Assembly (NCBI GenBank): GCA_016721195.1
Contig: JADKIO010000005.1
Location: 1,155,619-1,219,618, forward strand
Direction: 5' to 3'
DNA: 64,000 nucleotides
DNA from: Candidatus Geothrix skivensis
GTDB taxonomy: Bacteria; Acidobacteriota; Holophagae; Holophagales; Holophagaceae
The notes under the pieces: model-generated
Seen by the model: the letters and a program-made list of their open reading frames with translations, nothing else
What the model was told of the DNA's origin: nothing
Database searches by the model: none
Part shown: positions 41,629-50,769 of the stretch, in pieces
Layout: each line of letters opens with the position of its first letter
Position numbering within the stretch: position 1 is the stretch's first letter
Made by a program: the position numbers and the translations under genes

Positions 41629-43812
41629 TCAGTGCGCCAGGCGGGAGGTCATGGCGTAGATGATGAGGACCAGGAGCAGCAGGCCCACGCCGAAGAAGAT
41701 GTAGCCGGTGCTGCGGGCGATGCCCTTCCAGGCCTCCCACTCGTCCTTCACCCGGTAGTCATCCAGGCGGCCTTCGGCCACCAGGCGGTCATACCAGCGC
41801 TTGCGCTCGTGGAGCATCTCGGACTTCGAGATGCGGCCGGAGAAGATCACCGTGTCCATGGGGAACTTTTCGAGGCGGAAGTGAGTGTTGAAGAAGTGGA
41901 CGGTGAAGATGAAGCCGGCCGCCAGCAGCGCCTCGTCCGAGTGCACGATGAGCGACACGTTGATCATCCAGCCCGGCATGAACTTGCTGAAGAACTCCGG
42001 GAACCACATGATCAGGCCCGAGACGCCGATGGCGAAGACGCCCCAGAACACGGCCAGGTAGTCGAACTTCTCGAAATAGGTCCAGCGGTCGAATTCCGGC
42101 CGGGGTCCCTTCCCGAAGAACCACTTGTTGTGGGCGATGAAATCCTTCAGATCCTGCTTGGTGGGGATCATGGAATCGGGGTGGGCCATGGCCTTGAAGA
42201 TGCGGGAGAACTCGAAGGCGCCGGTCTCCGGGTTGTTGAGGAACGCCCGTCGCTTCCACAGGTGGCTCACGGTGGTGCTGACGTGGAGCACGAAGTAGAT
42301 GAAGGTGACCACCGCACCGAAATGGTGGAGCGTCCGGGCGACCTCGGCGCCGCCGAAGAAGCTGAAGATGGCCTTGGCCCAATCGGAGTAGTAGAACTTC
42401 AGCGGCATGCCCGTGATGGTCAGGAGCAGGAAGCTCGTCACCACCAGGATGTGGAGGAAGCGCTCGAAGGGCTGGAAGCGGGTGAACTGCTCGTCATCCT
42501 CCTGGATCTTGATCTTGGCCTCGCGGAACTGCTTGGAATCGTGCCGGTAGAGCCAGATGGAACGGAACAGCCAGAGCAGCGTATGACCGCCGAACAGCGA
42601 GAAGGTGACCACGAGGATGGTCGTCATGATGATGAAGACGTAGTTCAGGATGGGGTAGTTCTTGCGGTCCATGGGGTTGGCATGGGGCGCGTACTTGGTG
42701 AAGCTGACCGAGGCCTTCGGGTGGCACTGCTTGCAGGTGTTGACGATGTTGCCCGGGGACAGGCGCGAATTGGGATCGGCGGCCCGGAGCACATCGTGGT
42801 GGCCGTGGCAGTCATAGCAGGCGGCCACCGCATGGGCGGAGTTCGCCTTGCCCAGGGCCATGGCCTTGCCGTGGTAGGTGTCCCGGTAGTGCTCGAGGCG
42901 ATCGGCGTGGCACTTGCCGCAGATCAGGTCGCTGCCGGCCTTGAAGTGGCCGCCCTGCGGCGTTTCGATCTGGTGCGCGGAGTGACACTGGATGCAGACG
43001 GGACCGCGGGGATCTCCCTTGGCCAGCAGCTGGCCGTGGATGCTCTTGTTGTAGATCTCCTCGACGGTGACGTGGCACTTGCCGCAGGTCTTGGCGACAT
43101 TGGCATGGTTGATGGGTGAGCTGCGGTCCACGCTGCGCTTGATGTCGTGCACCCCGTGGCAGTCGTTGCAGCTGGGGGCCACGATGAGCCCCTTCTGGAG
43201 CAGGGCCATGCCGTGGATGCTCTCCTGGTACTGGGAGCCCACGGTGGGGAACTTCATGCGGTATTCGTCCGTGAGGTTCTTGTTGGCGTGGCATTTGGCG
43301 CAGGTCTTGGGGAGGTTCATCTTGTAGACCGGCGAATCCGTGAGGCCGACCTTCCCGATGTAGTGATTGCCATGGCAGTCGGCACAGCCGGCCGCCGCCG
43401 AGGCGCCCATGGCCTTGCTCATGCCGTGGATGCTGGTCTGGTAGACCTTGTCCTGGTCCGTGTGGCAGGACCCGCAGTTCACCTTGGGGGCCGGATTGCC
43501 ATCGCCGGGATGGTCCTTGTGCAGCTCCGCGTGGCAGCTCCGGCAGGAGAGCGTGCCATGGACCGCCTTGGCGAATTTCTGCTCGTCCACGAACAGGGAA
43601 ACCGGTTTGCCGCCGGCATCCTTGGTCATGTCCTTGTCGCTGTGGCAGTCGAAGCAGCTCTCCTTGGCCGCCTTGGGGCCGGCGCCGAGGGCGGGAGCGG
43701 CGACGAAAAGCGCCCCCACCAGGAGCAGGAAGGGCAGGAAGGCCTTCGAACGGAACCGGGGCTGGCCCAGTTCCCGGACAGAGCTTGGCTTTCTACGATC
43801 ATCCAGGATCAT
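41629..43812 (-). CDS. Undecaheme cytochrome c fused to a cytochrome b561-type membrane domain
   Basis: A 727-residue protein with AAGGAGA before the ATG. After a signal anchor (~25-43), the periplasmic part (~50-360) carries eleven CxxCH heme sites (CFDCH, CRSCH, CGSCH, CADCH, CAKCH, CNDCH, CGKCH, CIQCH, CGKCH, CYDCH, CKQCH). The C-terminal part has about six membrane helices with His residues placed as in b561/HydC-like di-heme b subunits (LHHFGAVVTF, HSDEALLAAGFIFTVHFF). The architecture resembles Geobacter CbcL, a menaquinol oxidase feeding extracellular electron transfer, so quinol-to-cytochrome electron exit is likely (inference). A paralogue lies just upstream. Confidence 0.88.
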   Translation of the reverse strand: MILDDRRKPSSVRELGQPRFRSKAFLPFLLLVGALFVAAPALGAGPKAAKESCFDCHSDKDMTKDAGGKPVSLFVDEQKFAKAVHGTLSCRSCHAELHKDHPGDGNPAPKVNCGSCHTDQDKVYQTSIHGMSKAMGASAAAGCADCHGNHYIGKVGLTDSPVYKMNLPKTCAKCHANKNLTDEYRMKFPTVGSQYQESIHGMALLQKGLIVAPSCNDCHGVHDIKRSVDRSSPINHANVAKTCGKCHVTVEEIYNKSIHGQLLAKGDPRGPVCIQCHSAHQIETPQGGHFKAGSDLICGKCHADRLEHYRDTYHGKAMALGKANSAHAVAACYDCHGHHDVLRAADPNSRLSPGNIVNTCKQCHPKASVSFTKYAPHANPMDRKNYPILNYVFIIMTTILVVTFSLFGGHTLLWLFRSIWLYRHDSKQFREAKIKIQEDDEQFTRFQPFERFLHILVVTSFLLLTITGMPLKFYYSDWAKAIFSFFGGAEVARTLHHFGAVVTFIYFVLHVSTTVSHLWKRRAFLNNPETGAFEFSRIFKAMAHPDSMIPTKQDLKDFIAHNKWFFGKGPRPEFDRWTYFEKFDYLAVFWGVFAIGVSGLIMWFPEFFSKFMPGWMINVSLIVHSDEALLAAGFIFTVHFFNTHFRLEKFPMDTVIFSGRISKSEMLHERKRWYDRLVAEGRLDDYRVKDEWEAWKGIARSTGYIFFGVGLLLLVLIIYAMTSRLAH

Positions 43813-43839
43813 GGGGAGTTCTCCTTGACTGCAGGCAAT

Positions 43840-43884
43840 GGACGATGGCCAGGACCCTATAGGATGGGGTCCTGGCTATTGTCC
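43840..43884. repeat. 18-bp inverted repeat between the two large cytochrome genes
   Basis: Arm 43840-43857 pairs with 43867-43884 around a 9-base loop. Sixteen pairs are Watson-Crick; the other two are G-U in a plus-strand RNA and A-C mismatches in a minus-strand RNA. The inner 10 bp are perfect. It may be an intercistronic processing or attenuation hairpin. Confidence 0.7.
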
Positions 43885-43932
43885 ACTCCTGCGTCTCCTG
43901 AAAATGCGGATCTAGATCACACTTTTCCGGCT

Positions 43933-45834
43933 TCAGTGGCTGGAGCCACCTTCTGAGGCCTCGGCGCCAGCCTCGGCCTTCCGGGCTTCCTTCTCCATGA
44001 GCTGCCGGTAGTACTCGGGCCGGGTTTCCCTCATGTGGTCGGCGGAGGCCTTGCCCGTGAGCCAGGCCAGGTCCATGGGGTAGACATCGGGGTCGAAGAT
44101 GACCAGGTACCAGTGCCACACCAGGATGGACAGGCTGGCGAGAATCGCTTCATACCAGTGGGCTGCGGTGGCCGCATCCATCACCCAGATGGGGAAGTAG
44201 CGCATGCTCCAGTCCTTGGCCCAGAGCATGACCCCGGTCACGGCCATGACGATGGTGCCCCACATGTAAGCCCAGTACTCCATCTTCTCCGCATAGCCGA
44301 ACATCCCGAAGGTGGGCCGGGTGGCGGTCAGGCCCAGGTTGTAGCGCAGCATGTTGAGGATGTCCTTGGCATCCTGCCAGGTGGGCAGGAGCTCCCAGAT
44401 GATGATCCGGTCGCGCTTCACCAGGATCAGGTGGACCAGGTGGAGACCCGTGGCCAGCATGATCACCACGGCCGAGATGCGATGCAGCCAGGCCCGGAAC
44501 AGGCCGTTCCCGTTCATGGCCATGAGCTTCACCCAGCCCGCTTCCGGGAACTTGAGCGCGAAGCCGGAGAGGACCAGGAGGATGAAGCTCACCATCACCA
44601 TGGCGTGGGTGATGCGGAACCACTTGTTCATGCGGGGCAGTTGCTCCCCCGTGCCGTGGTGGGGTTTCTGGCGGCGCAGCTTGGCCAGCCAGTCCAGGCC
44701 GTTGTGGAAGAGCATGAACCCGATGGTCAGGGGGATGAGGGCGTAGTAGGTCAGGCGGATCCACCGCACGGAGATATGCTCGACGCCCCCGGCGGTACGG
44801 ACATGGACCTTGCCTTGGGAGATCTTGTCCCCGACCCCCGGGTGGCACTGGCCGCAGGTCTTCTGCAGGTTGGCAGGATTGACCATGGAGCGAATGTCGG
44901 CGGAGGAAAGGATGTTGTGGACGCCGTGGCAGGAGGCGCAATTGGCAGCGGTCTTCCGACCACCACGGACAGCCAGGCCATGGAAGCTGTCCTCGTAGGC
45001 CGGCACCTTGTCCCCGAACCCATAGCGTGAGTCGAGCCGTTCATCCCCGTGGCAGCGGCCACAGGTCACCGTGGACACGCGGGCCGCATTCACCAGGGAG
45101 CCCGCCTCGGCGGGGGCCAGGATGTTGTGCTCGCCGTGGCAGCCCGTGCAGGTGGGCGAGTCGTGGGAACCGCGCTTCACGGCCAGGCCATGGACGCTAT
45201 CGGCATAGGCCGTCTGGACCTCGTGGTGGCAGACCCCGCAGGTCTCGGCCACGTGGGCCCGGTTCACCTTGGCCTTCGGATCCCGGGAGGCCAGGATTTC
45301 GTGGCTGCCATGGCAGTCCGAGCAGGAGGCCGCGGCCTGGTTGCCCTTGGCCACTTCCCTTCCGTGCAGGCTCAGGCGGTAGGCCTCCACCGGCTTGGCG
45401 AAGGGGATCTTGTGCTTGGCCAGGAAGTCGGGATTGGAATGGCAGGCGCCGCAGGTATCAGCCAGGTTCTTCTTGGCCACCTTGGACTTGGGATCACTGG
45501 CACCGGTGATGGCATGGGGGCTGCCGTGGCAGGAGGCGCAGGTGGCTGCGTCGGTCATGCCGCCCTGCTTGGCCATGCCGTGCACGCTCTTGGCGTAGGC
45601 CTTCACCTGGTCTTCGTGGCAGGTGGCGCACTTCACGGGGCCGGGCTTGTCGGCGTGGGGCAGCTTGGTGATGGTGCTGTGGCAGCCGAGGCAGCCCATG
45701 CTGGCGTGTTTGGAAGCCTCGAAGGTGACGAGGTTCACCTCATGACACCCGGTGCAGTCCTTCGCGCTGGGCGGGGCCGCGGCCAGCAGCACGGGGAGCA
45801 CCACGGAAAGCCATCCGGTCAGCAGCAAGCGCAT
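43933..45834 (-). CDS. Second undecaheme cytochrome c / cytochrome b561-type fusion
   Basis: A 633-residue protein with signal peptide (~1-20) and GAGG five bases before the ATG. It also has eleven CxxCH sites (CTGCH, CLGCH, CATCH, CASCH, CGACH, CSDCH, CGVCH, CTGCH, CGRCH, CASCH, CGQCH) and then about four or five membrane helices (TYYALIPLTIGFMLFHNGL, ITHAMVMVSFILLVLSGFAL, LHRISAVVIMLATGLHLVHL, MWGTIVMAVTGVMLWAKDW). It shares layout with the downstream gene but has diverged widely in sequence. The Ala/Glu-rich C-terminal tail is probably cytoplasmic. Likely a membrane quinol:cytochrome oxidoreductase. Confidence 0.88.
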   Translation of the reverse strand: MRLLLTGWLSVVLPVLLAAAPPSAKDCTGCHEVNLVTFEASKHASMGCLGCHSTITKLPHADKPGPVKCATCHEDQVKAYAKSVHGMAKQGGMTDAATCASCHGSPHAITGASDPKSKVAKKNLADTCGACHSNPDFLAKHKIPFAKPVEAYRLSLHGREVAKGNQAAASCSDCHGSHEILASRDPKAKVNRAHVAETCGVCHHEVQTAYADSVHGLAVKRGSHDSPTCTGCHGEHNILAPAEAGSLVNAARVSTVTCGRCHGDERLDSRYGFGDKVPAYEDSFHGLAVRGGRKTAANCASCHGVHNILSSADIRSMVNPANLQKTCGQCHPGVGDKISQGKVHVRTAGGVEHISVRWIRLTYYALIPLTIGFMLFHNGLDWLAKLRRQKPHHGTGEQLPRMNKWFRITHAMVMVSFILLVLSGFALKFPEAGWVKLMAMNGNGLFRAWLHRISAVVIMLATGLHLVHLILVKRDRIIIWELLPTWQDAKDILNMLRYNLGLTATRPTFGMFGYAEKMEYWAYMWGTIVMAVTGVMLWAKDWSMRYFPIWVMDAATAAHWYEAILASLSILVWHWYLVIFDPDVYPMDLAWLTGKASADHMRETRPEYYRQLMEKEARKAEAGAEASEGGSSH

Positions 45835-45893
45835 AGTTACCTCAGCAGTCCTTTAAAGCCTAACCTGAAATTCCTCAGTGATGCTAGGCCTGG

Positions 45894-45907
45894 GTGACCT
45901 TGGTCAC
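45894..45907 (-). promoter_or_regulatory. CRP/FNR-family-like operator upstream of the undecaheme cytochrome genes
   Basis: A perfect 14-bp dyad GTGACC-TT-GGTCAC, i.e. the GTGA-N6-TCAC core of CRP/FNR-type sites, ending 60 bases before the ATG at 45834. A second site with the same core lies at 41469-41484 before another cytochrome gene. Confidence 0.5.
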
Positions 45908-45992
45908 GATGCCTACAGTGGCCTTATGCCACCTGATCGTCCGATGGATGGTGGTTCTTGAGCGCTGGAAACCATGGGGATGTACAGACAAA

Positions 45993-46011
45993 CGCCGGGG
46001 CAACCCCGGCG
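45993..46011 (-). terminator. Terminator after the monoheme cytochrome genes
   Basis: A perfect 8-bp stem CGCCGGGG/CCCCGGCG with a 3-base loop. On the minus strand it is followed by TTTGT, 25 bases after the stop of the 46.0 kb cytochrome gene. Confidence 0.7.
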
Positions 46012-46035
46012 CCTGTCCAAGAGCCAGCTAGAGGC

Positions 46036-46293
46036 TCACTTGCCCTTGTAGTCCTTCAGCCAGGCCAGATCGACTTCAGCGGCCTTCTTGTCGACCTTCA
46101 TCTTGGTGAGGAAGGCGCCTCGCTCATTGGCTGCCGAAGCCCCCTTCTTGGGCATCGCATCCACATGGCAGGACTTGCAGCTGGTGATCTCCTTGAAGCC
46201 CAGGTCCTTGGCCTGCTTGACGAAAGGCAGCTTGGCCTGGGCGGGAAGGGCGAGCACCATTGCCGCGGCAACGAGGAAGGGAGCAAAGCGCAT
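46036..46293 (-). CDS. Small periplasmic monoheme cytochrome c (paralogue 1)
   Basis: An 85-residue precursor with a signal peptide (MRFAPFLVAAAMVLALPAQA) and one heme site CKSCH about residue 39. AGGAGG precedes the ATG. The C terminus KKAAEVDLAWLKDYKGK is almost identical to that of the adjacent gene, showing a tandem duplication. Probably a soluble periplasmic electron carrier. Confidence 0.82.
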   Translation of the reverse strand: MRFAPFLVAAAMVLALPAQAKLPFVKQAKDLGFKEITSCKSCHVDAMPKKGASAANERGAFLTKMKVDKKAAEVDLAWLKDYKGK

Positions 46294-46370
46294 GGCGCCT
46301 CCTGGCGTGGGTCGTCCCGCGGAACGGAACGGATGGAAGGGTGATGTTCAGCGGCAAGGATAGCCGCGGA

Positions 46371-46622
46371 TCACTTGCCCTTGTATTCCTTCAGCCAGGC
46401 CAGATCGACCTCGGCGGCCTTCTTCTTGCCCTTCATGTCCTCGAGGAATTTCCCCCGCTCGGACAGTTCGCCACCCTTCTTGGCCATGCCCACATGGCAG
46501 GCCTTGCAATCCTTGACATCCGCGAAACCGAGTTCCTGGGACTTCTTCACCCAGGGCATCTTGGCCTGGGCGGGAACGGCGAGGATCAGGGCCGCTGCGG
46601 CGATGAGCATGGTGGTGCGCAT
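46371..46622 (-). CDS. Small periplasmic monoheme cytochrome c (paralogue 2)
   Basis: An 83-residue precursor with signal peptide (MRTTMLIAAAALILAVPAQA) and one heme site CKACH. GGAGG lies five bases before ATG 46622. It is the upstream member of the tandem pair and shares the Trp-Val-Lys-Lys start of the mature region and the AAEVDLAWLKEYKGK tail. A 7-bp hairpin GTCCCGC/GCGGGAC (46641-46657) lies in its leader. Confidence 0.82.
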   Translation of the reverse strand: MRTTMLIAAAALILAVPAQAKMPWVKKSQELGFADVKDCKACHVGMAKKGGELSERGKFLEDMKGKKKAAEVDLAWLKEYKGK

Positions 46623-46640
46623 GGTACCTCCGGTGGAGCT

Positions 46641-46657
46641 GTCCCGCGCGGCGGGAC
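46641..46657 (-). other. Leader hairpin before monoheme cytochrome 2
   Basis: A perfect 7-bp stem with a 3-base loop, 19 bases upstream of the start codon and just upstream of the Shine-Dalgarno. It could affect mRNA stability or ribosome access. Confidence 0.4.
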
Positions 46658-46731
46658 GGGTTGGGCAGGGAACTGCAATAAGAGTACCCGGGACAGTCCA
46701 ACTCACAAGACTTTGTGGGGATTTGATAAAT

Positions 46732-48387
46732 TCAGAGCACCAGCCGCTCCTGGTACTCCCCGAAGACCGACCGCAGGGCATCGCAGATTTCCCCAACCGT
46801 GGCCTCAGCCTTCACCGCAGCGAGGATGGGCGGCATCAGGTTCTCTGACCCGGCGGCGGCGGCCCGCAGGGCGGCCAGGCGGCCATCCACAGAGGCCTGG
46901 TCCCGGCCTTCCCGCACCTTGGCGATGGCCGTGCGGCGCTGGGCACCCAGGGCCTCATCCACCCTCAGCAAGTCGGGCTTGGGCTCTCCCGTCACGGTGA
47001 AGCGGTTCACGCCCACCACCACCTGCTCGCTCTTCTCCACGGCCTTCTGGTAGGCGTAGGCCGCGTTCTGGATCTCCCGCTGGGGGAAGCCCTTTTCGAT
47101 GGCGCTGACCATGCCGCCCAGCTCGTCCACCCTGGCCAGGAGGGCCATGGCGCGCGCCTCCAGCTCATCGGTGAGGGCCTCCACGAAGTAGCTCCCCGCG
47201 AAGGGATCCACCACATCCGCCACCCGGGATTCAAAGGCCAGGATCTGCTGCGTTCTCAGGGCGATGCGGGCACTCTGCTCGGTGGGCAGCGCCAGGGCCT
47301 CGTCCCGGCTGTTGGTGTGCAGGCTCTGGGTGCCGCCGCAGACTGCCGCCATGGCCTGGACCGTGGTGCGCACGATGTTGTTGTCCGGCTGCTGGGCCGT
47401 GAGGGTGCTACCCGCGGTCTGCGTGTGGAAACGCAACATCTGGCTTTTTGCATCATCTGTCTTGAAACGTTCTTTCATGATCCGGGCCCAGAGCCGGCGG
47501 GCGGCGCGGAACTTGGCCACCTCCTCGAAGAACTGGTTGTGGGCATTGAAGAAGAAGCTGAGCCTGGGCGCGAAGGCTTCCAGCTTCAGACCCGCATCCA
47601 GGGCCGCCTGCACGTAGGCGATGCCATCCCCCAGCGTGAACGCGATCTCCTGGGCCGCGGTGCACCCCGCCTCGCGGATGTGGTAGCCGGAAATGGAGAT
47701 GGTGTTCCAGTTCGGCACCTGCTCGGCGCAGAAGGCGAAGATGTCCGTGATGAGGCGCAGGCTCGGGCGCGGCGGGAAGATGTAGGTGCCCCGGGCCATG
47801 TACTCCTTGAGGATATCGTTCTGGATGGTGCCGGAGACCTTGTCCCAGGCAACCCCCTGCTCCTCGGCCACGGCCAGGTAGAGCGCCAGCAGCACGGCGG
47901 CGGGCGCGTTGATGGTCATGCTGGTGCTCACCTTGTCCAGGGGGATGTCCTTGAACAGGGCCCGCATGTCCTGGATGGAGCTGATGCTCACGCCCACCTT
48001 GCCCACTTCACCCAGCGCCATGGCATGGTCGGGATCCATGCCGATCTGGGTGGGCAGGTCGAAGGCCACGGAGAGCCCGGTGGTGCCCTGTTCCAGCAGA
48101 TAGCGGTAGCGGGCGTTGCTTTCCTCGGCGGTGGCGAAGCCCGCGTACTGGCGCATGGTCCAGAGGCGGCCCCGGTACCCCGAGGGCTGCACGTGGCGGG
48201 TGAAGGGAAACTTCCCGGGCGCGCCCAGGTCCTTCAGCGGATCGAAGTCCGCCAGGTCCGCGGGTGTGTAGCTGTTCTTCAACGGGATGCCCGAGCTGGT
48301 CTCGAAGACGCGCTCCCGCAGCTTCGAGGGATCCTCTTTCACCGCAAGCTGCGTGCGCACCTGCTCCAGGAAATCCTTCTGGTACAT
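46732..48387 (-). CDS. Acyl-CoA mutase large subunit (methylmalonyl-CoA mutase family, catalytic domain only)
   Basis: A 551-residue adenosylcobalamin-dependent mutase large subunit starting at ATG 48387 behind GGAGG. Core motifs: [77 protein letters not shown] [26 protein letters not shown] follows the stand-alone-subunit type (as in isobutyryl-CoA mutases) rather than RAHCQTSGWSL of the fused enzyme. The B12-binding domain (DxHxxG) is absent, so a separate small subunit must be encoded elsewhere. The substrate could be methylmalonyl-CoA or a branched acyl-CoA. Confidence 0.85.
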   Translation of the reverse strand: MYQKDFLEQVRTQLAVKEDPSKLRERVFETSSGIPLKNSYTPADLADFDPLKDLGAPGKFPFTRHVQPSGYRGRLWTMRQYAGFATAEESNARYRYLLEQGTTGLSVAFDLPTQIGMDPDHAMALGEVGKVGVSISSIQDMRALFKDIPLDKVSTSMTINAPAAVLLALYLAVAEEQGVAWDKVSGTIQNDILKEYMARGTYIFPPRPSLRLITDIFAFCAEQVPNWNTISISGYHIREAGCTAAQEIAFTLGDGIAYVQAALDAGLKLEAFAPRLSFFFNAHNQFFEEVAKFRAARRLWARIMKERFKTDDAKSQMLRFHTQTAGSTLTAQQPDNNIVRTTVQAMAAVCGGTQSLHTNSRDEALALPTEQSARIALRTQQILAFESRVADVVDPFAGSYFVEALTDELEARAMALLARVDELGGMVSAIEKGFPQREIQNAAYAYQKAVEKSEQVVVGVNRFTVTGEPKPDLLRVDEALGAQRRTAIAKVREGRDQASVDGRLAALRAAAAGSENLMPPILAAVKAEATVGEICDALRSVFGEYQERLVL

Positions 48388-48464
48388 GAGGCCTCCGAAT
48401 GGATCCACCATAGCCCCCGGAGTGGGGTGAACGCTACACTGGCCCCTCCCACCCGAGAGAGCCC

Positions 48465-50068
48465 ATGCCCCTTCCGCCACCGCCACCCGCTGTCGTGCAG
48501 ATCCTTTCGGGGGCCACCGTCTGGACGGCCCAGGGCCCCCAGGCCGGCCAGGCCATCGCCATCCGATCAGGGAAGATCCTGGGGGTCGGCACCCTCGAAT
48601 CCCTTGCCAGATCCCACCCCAAGGCAACGAGGGTGGAGCTCCCCGGCGGCACCCTCCTGCCCGGGTTCATCGAGGGCCACGCCCACGTGGGCGGCCTCGG
48701 AGCCATGGCCTCCAAGATCGATGTGGGTGGTCTCCAAAGCCTTCCGGCAACCCTTGCGCGGATCCGCGAGTGGGCCGCCGGCCATGCCGGGGGTTGGCTC
48801 CTGGGCCGGGGCTGGGATCAGAACCGCTGGCCCGGCAAGGCCTTCCCCCGGGCCCAGGATCTGGACGCCCTCACAGGCACCCGCCCGGTCTGCCTTCAGC
48901 GGGTGGACGGGCACGCGGTGTGGGTGAACACCGCCGCCCTGACCCTCGCGGGCATCGGACCCCAGACGCCGGATCCCGAGGGCGGGCGCATCCTCAAGGA
49001 CGCCGACGGCCGCCCCAGCGGCATCCTGCTGGACGCCGCCATGGACCTGGTGACCAAGCACATTCCGGCGCCCACCGAGGCCGAGCTGGAAGCCCGGCTC
49101 CGGGCCGGCCTCCTGGCCCTGCGGGCCGATGGCTTCACCGCCGTGGCGGATATGGGCGTGGATGGCCGCGAGCTGGCGGCCTACCGCCGCCTGGCCCCGC
49201 CCACGCCCTGCCCATCCGCGTCTTCGCCTACCTGGCCCATGACCACGACCTCATGCTGCGGGAGCTGCGGCCCGGCAAGCGCAAGCCCCTGGGCTTCTTC
49301 CAGGTGCAGGGGGTGAAGTTCTACCTGGACGGCGCCCTGGGCAGCCGGGGGGCCCGCATGCTGGCCCCCTATGCCGACGAGCCCACCACCCGGGGCCTCT
49401 GGGTGACCGACCCGGCCAAGGTGGCCGCGGATGCCGCCATCACCCTGCGGGCCGGCTACCAGCCCGCCATCCACGCCATCGGCGATGCCGCCAATCGCGC
49501 GGCCCTGGACCTGCTGGCGGGAGCCATGAAGAAGGGTCGGCCCGCCCTGCCCCCGCGCATCGAGCATGCCCAGATCGTCACCGCTGAGGATGCGGCCCGC
49601 TTCGGCAGGCTGGGCGTGGTGGCCAGCGTGCAGCCCGTGCACTGCACCTCGGACCACAGCTGGACCCCCGCCCGCCTGGGGCCCGAGCGCGTGGATGAGG
49701 CCTTCCCCTGGCGCAGCTTCGCCGAGGGCGGTGCCCTGCTGGCCTTCGGCAGCGACGCCCCCGTGGAGGACGCCAATCCCTTCGTGAGCCTCGCCGCCGC
49801 TGAAACCCGTCAGGATCCCGAAGGCAATCCCCCCGGCGGCTTTTTGCCGGGCCAACGCCTGACCCGCATCGAAGCCGTCCGCGCCTACACGGGTGGCAAC
49901 GCCACGGCCCTGGGCCGCACCAAGGAGCTGGGCACGCTCCAGAAGGGCGCCGTGGCCGACATCCTCTGGGTGCAGGCCCCCCTCGGCGAGATCTCGCCCG
50001 AGGCCCTGAGGAAGGTGAAGCCGAGGCGGTTGTGGGTGAACGGCATGGAAGTCGCGCTGGCACACTAG
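48465..50068 (+). pseudogene. Amidohydrolase family 3 (YtcJ-like), one frameshift
   Basis: The first ~245 residues (48465 to ~49195: [48 protein letters not shown]) and the last ~290 (~49200-50068: ALPIRVFAYLAHDHD, VQGVKFYLDGALGSRGA, HAIGDAANRAALD, HAQIVT, FGSDAPVEDANPF) form one amidohydrolase in two frames, consistent with loss of one base near 49190-49210. All metal ligands are present (HAH, Lys of VKFYLDG, His of HAIGD, HAQ, Asp of GSDAPV). Because motifs are otherwise perfect, a sequencing error is as likely as a true mutation. Substrate unknown. Confidence 0.75.
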
Positions 50069-50072
50069 GGTC

Positions 50073-50753
50073 ATGAGCCTCCGCCCCGCCTCCCCCCTGC
50101 TAGCCCCGTCCCTCCTCTCCGCCGACTTCACCCGGCTGGGGGAGGAACTGAAGATGATCGAGGCCTCAGGCGCCCAGGTGGTGCATGTGGATGTGATGGA
50201 TGGCCGCTTCGTGCCCAACATCACCATCGGCCTGCCGGTGGTGGAAAGCCTGCGCCGGGCCACCACCCTGCCCCTGGACTGCCACCTGATGATCGTGGAG
50301 CCCCTGCGCTACGCGGCTGACTTCGTGAAGGCCGGCGCCGACTGGGTGAGCATCCACCAGGAGGCCGATCCCCACCTGCACCGCACCTTGGCCGCCATCC
50401 GCCAGGCCGGCGGCAAGGCCGGCGTGGTGCTGAACCCCGGCACCCCGGTGGAAACGCTCGTGGATCTCGTGGGCGACTTCGACTTCGTGCTGCTCATGAG
50501 CGTGAACCCCGGCTTCGGCGGCCAGAGCTTCATCCCCCGGGTGCTGGACAAGGTTCGGCGCCTGGACACCCTGCGCACCGAGCGCGGAGTTCCCTTCTTC
50601 ATCCAGGTGGATGGTGGCGTGAGCATGAAGAACGCCGGTGACCTGATCCGAGCCGGCGCCGACTGCCTCGTGGCGGGCAATGCCGTGTTCAAGGCGGAAG
50701 ATCCGAAGGCCGCCGTGGCGGGACTGCTGGCCGAGATGAACAGGGGCCGCTGA
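50073..50753 (+). CDS. rpe: Ribulose-phosphate 3-epimerase
   Basis: Interconverts ribulose 5-phosphate and xylulose 5-phosphate. The 226-residue TIM barrel has all metal and catalytic motifs: APSLLSADF, HVDVMDGRFVPNITIG, DCHLMIVEP, LLMSVNPGFGGQSFI, QVDGGV, AGNAVF. The ATG at 50073 has only a weak upstream purine stretch, being five bases after the amidohydrolase stop. Confidence 0.95.
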   Translation: MSLRPASPLLAPSLLSADFTRLGEELKMIEASGAQVVHVDVMDGRFVPNITIGLPVVESLRRATTLPLDCHLMIVEPLRYAADFVKAGADWVSIHQEADPHLHRTLAAIRQAGGKAGVVLNPGTPVETLVDLVGDFDFVLLMSVNPGFGGQSFIPRVLDKVRRLDTLRTERGVPFFIQVDGGVSMKNAGDLIRAGADCLVAGNAVFKAEDPKAAVAGLLAEMNRGR

Positions 50754-50769
50754 CTCGAGAATTCACCCT

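Noticed and set aside
46704..46717. CACAA-GACT-TTGTG dyad between the acyl-CoA mutase stop and monoheme cytochrome 2
   Set aside because: Five-base arms in the reverse orientation of a CRP site; too weak to call an operator or terminator.
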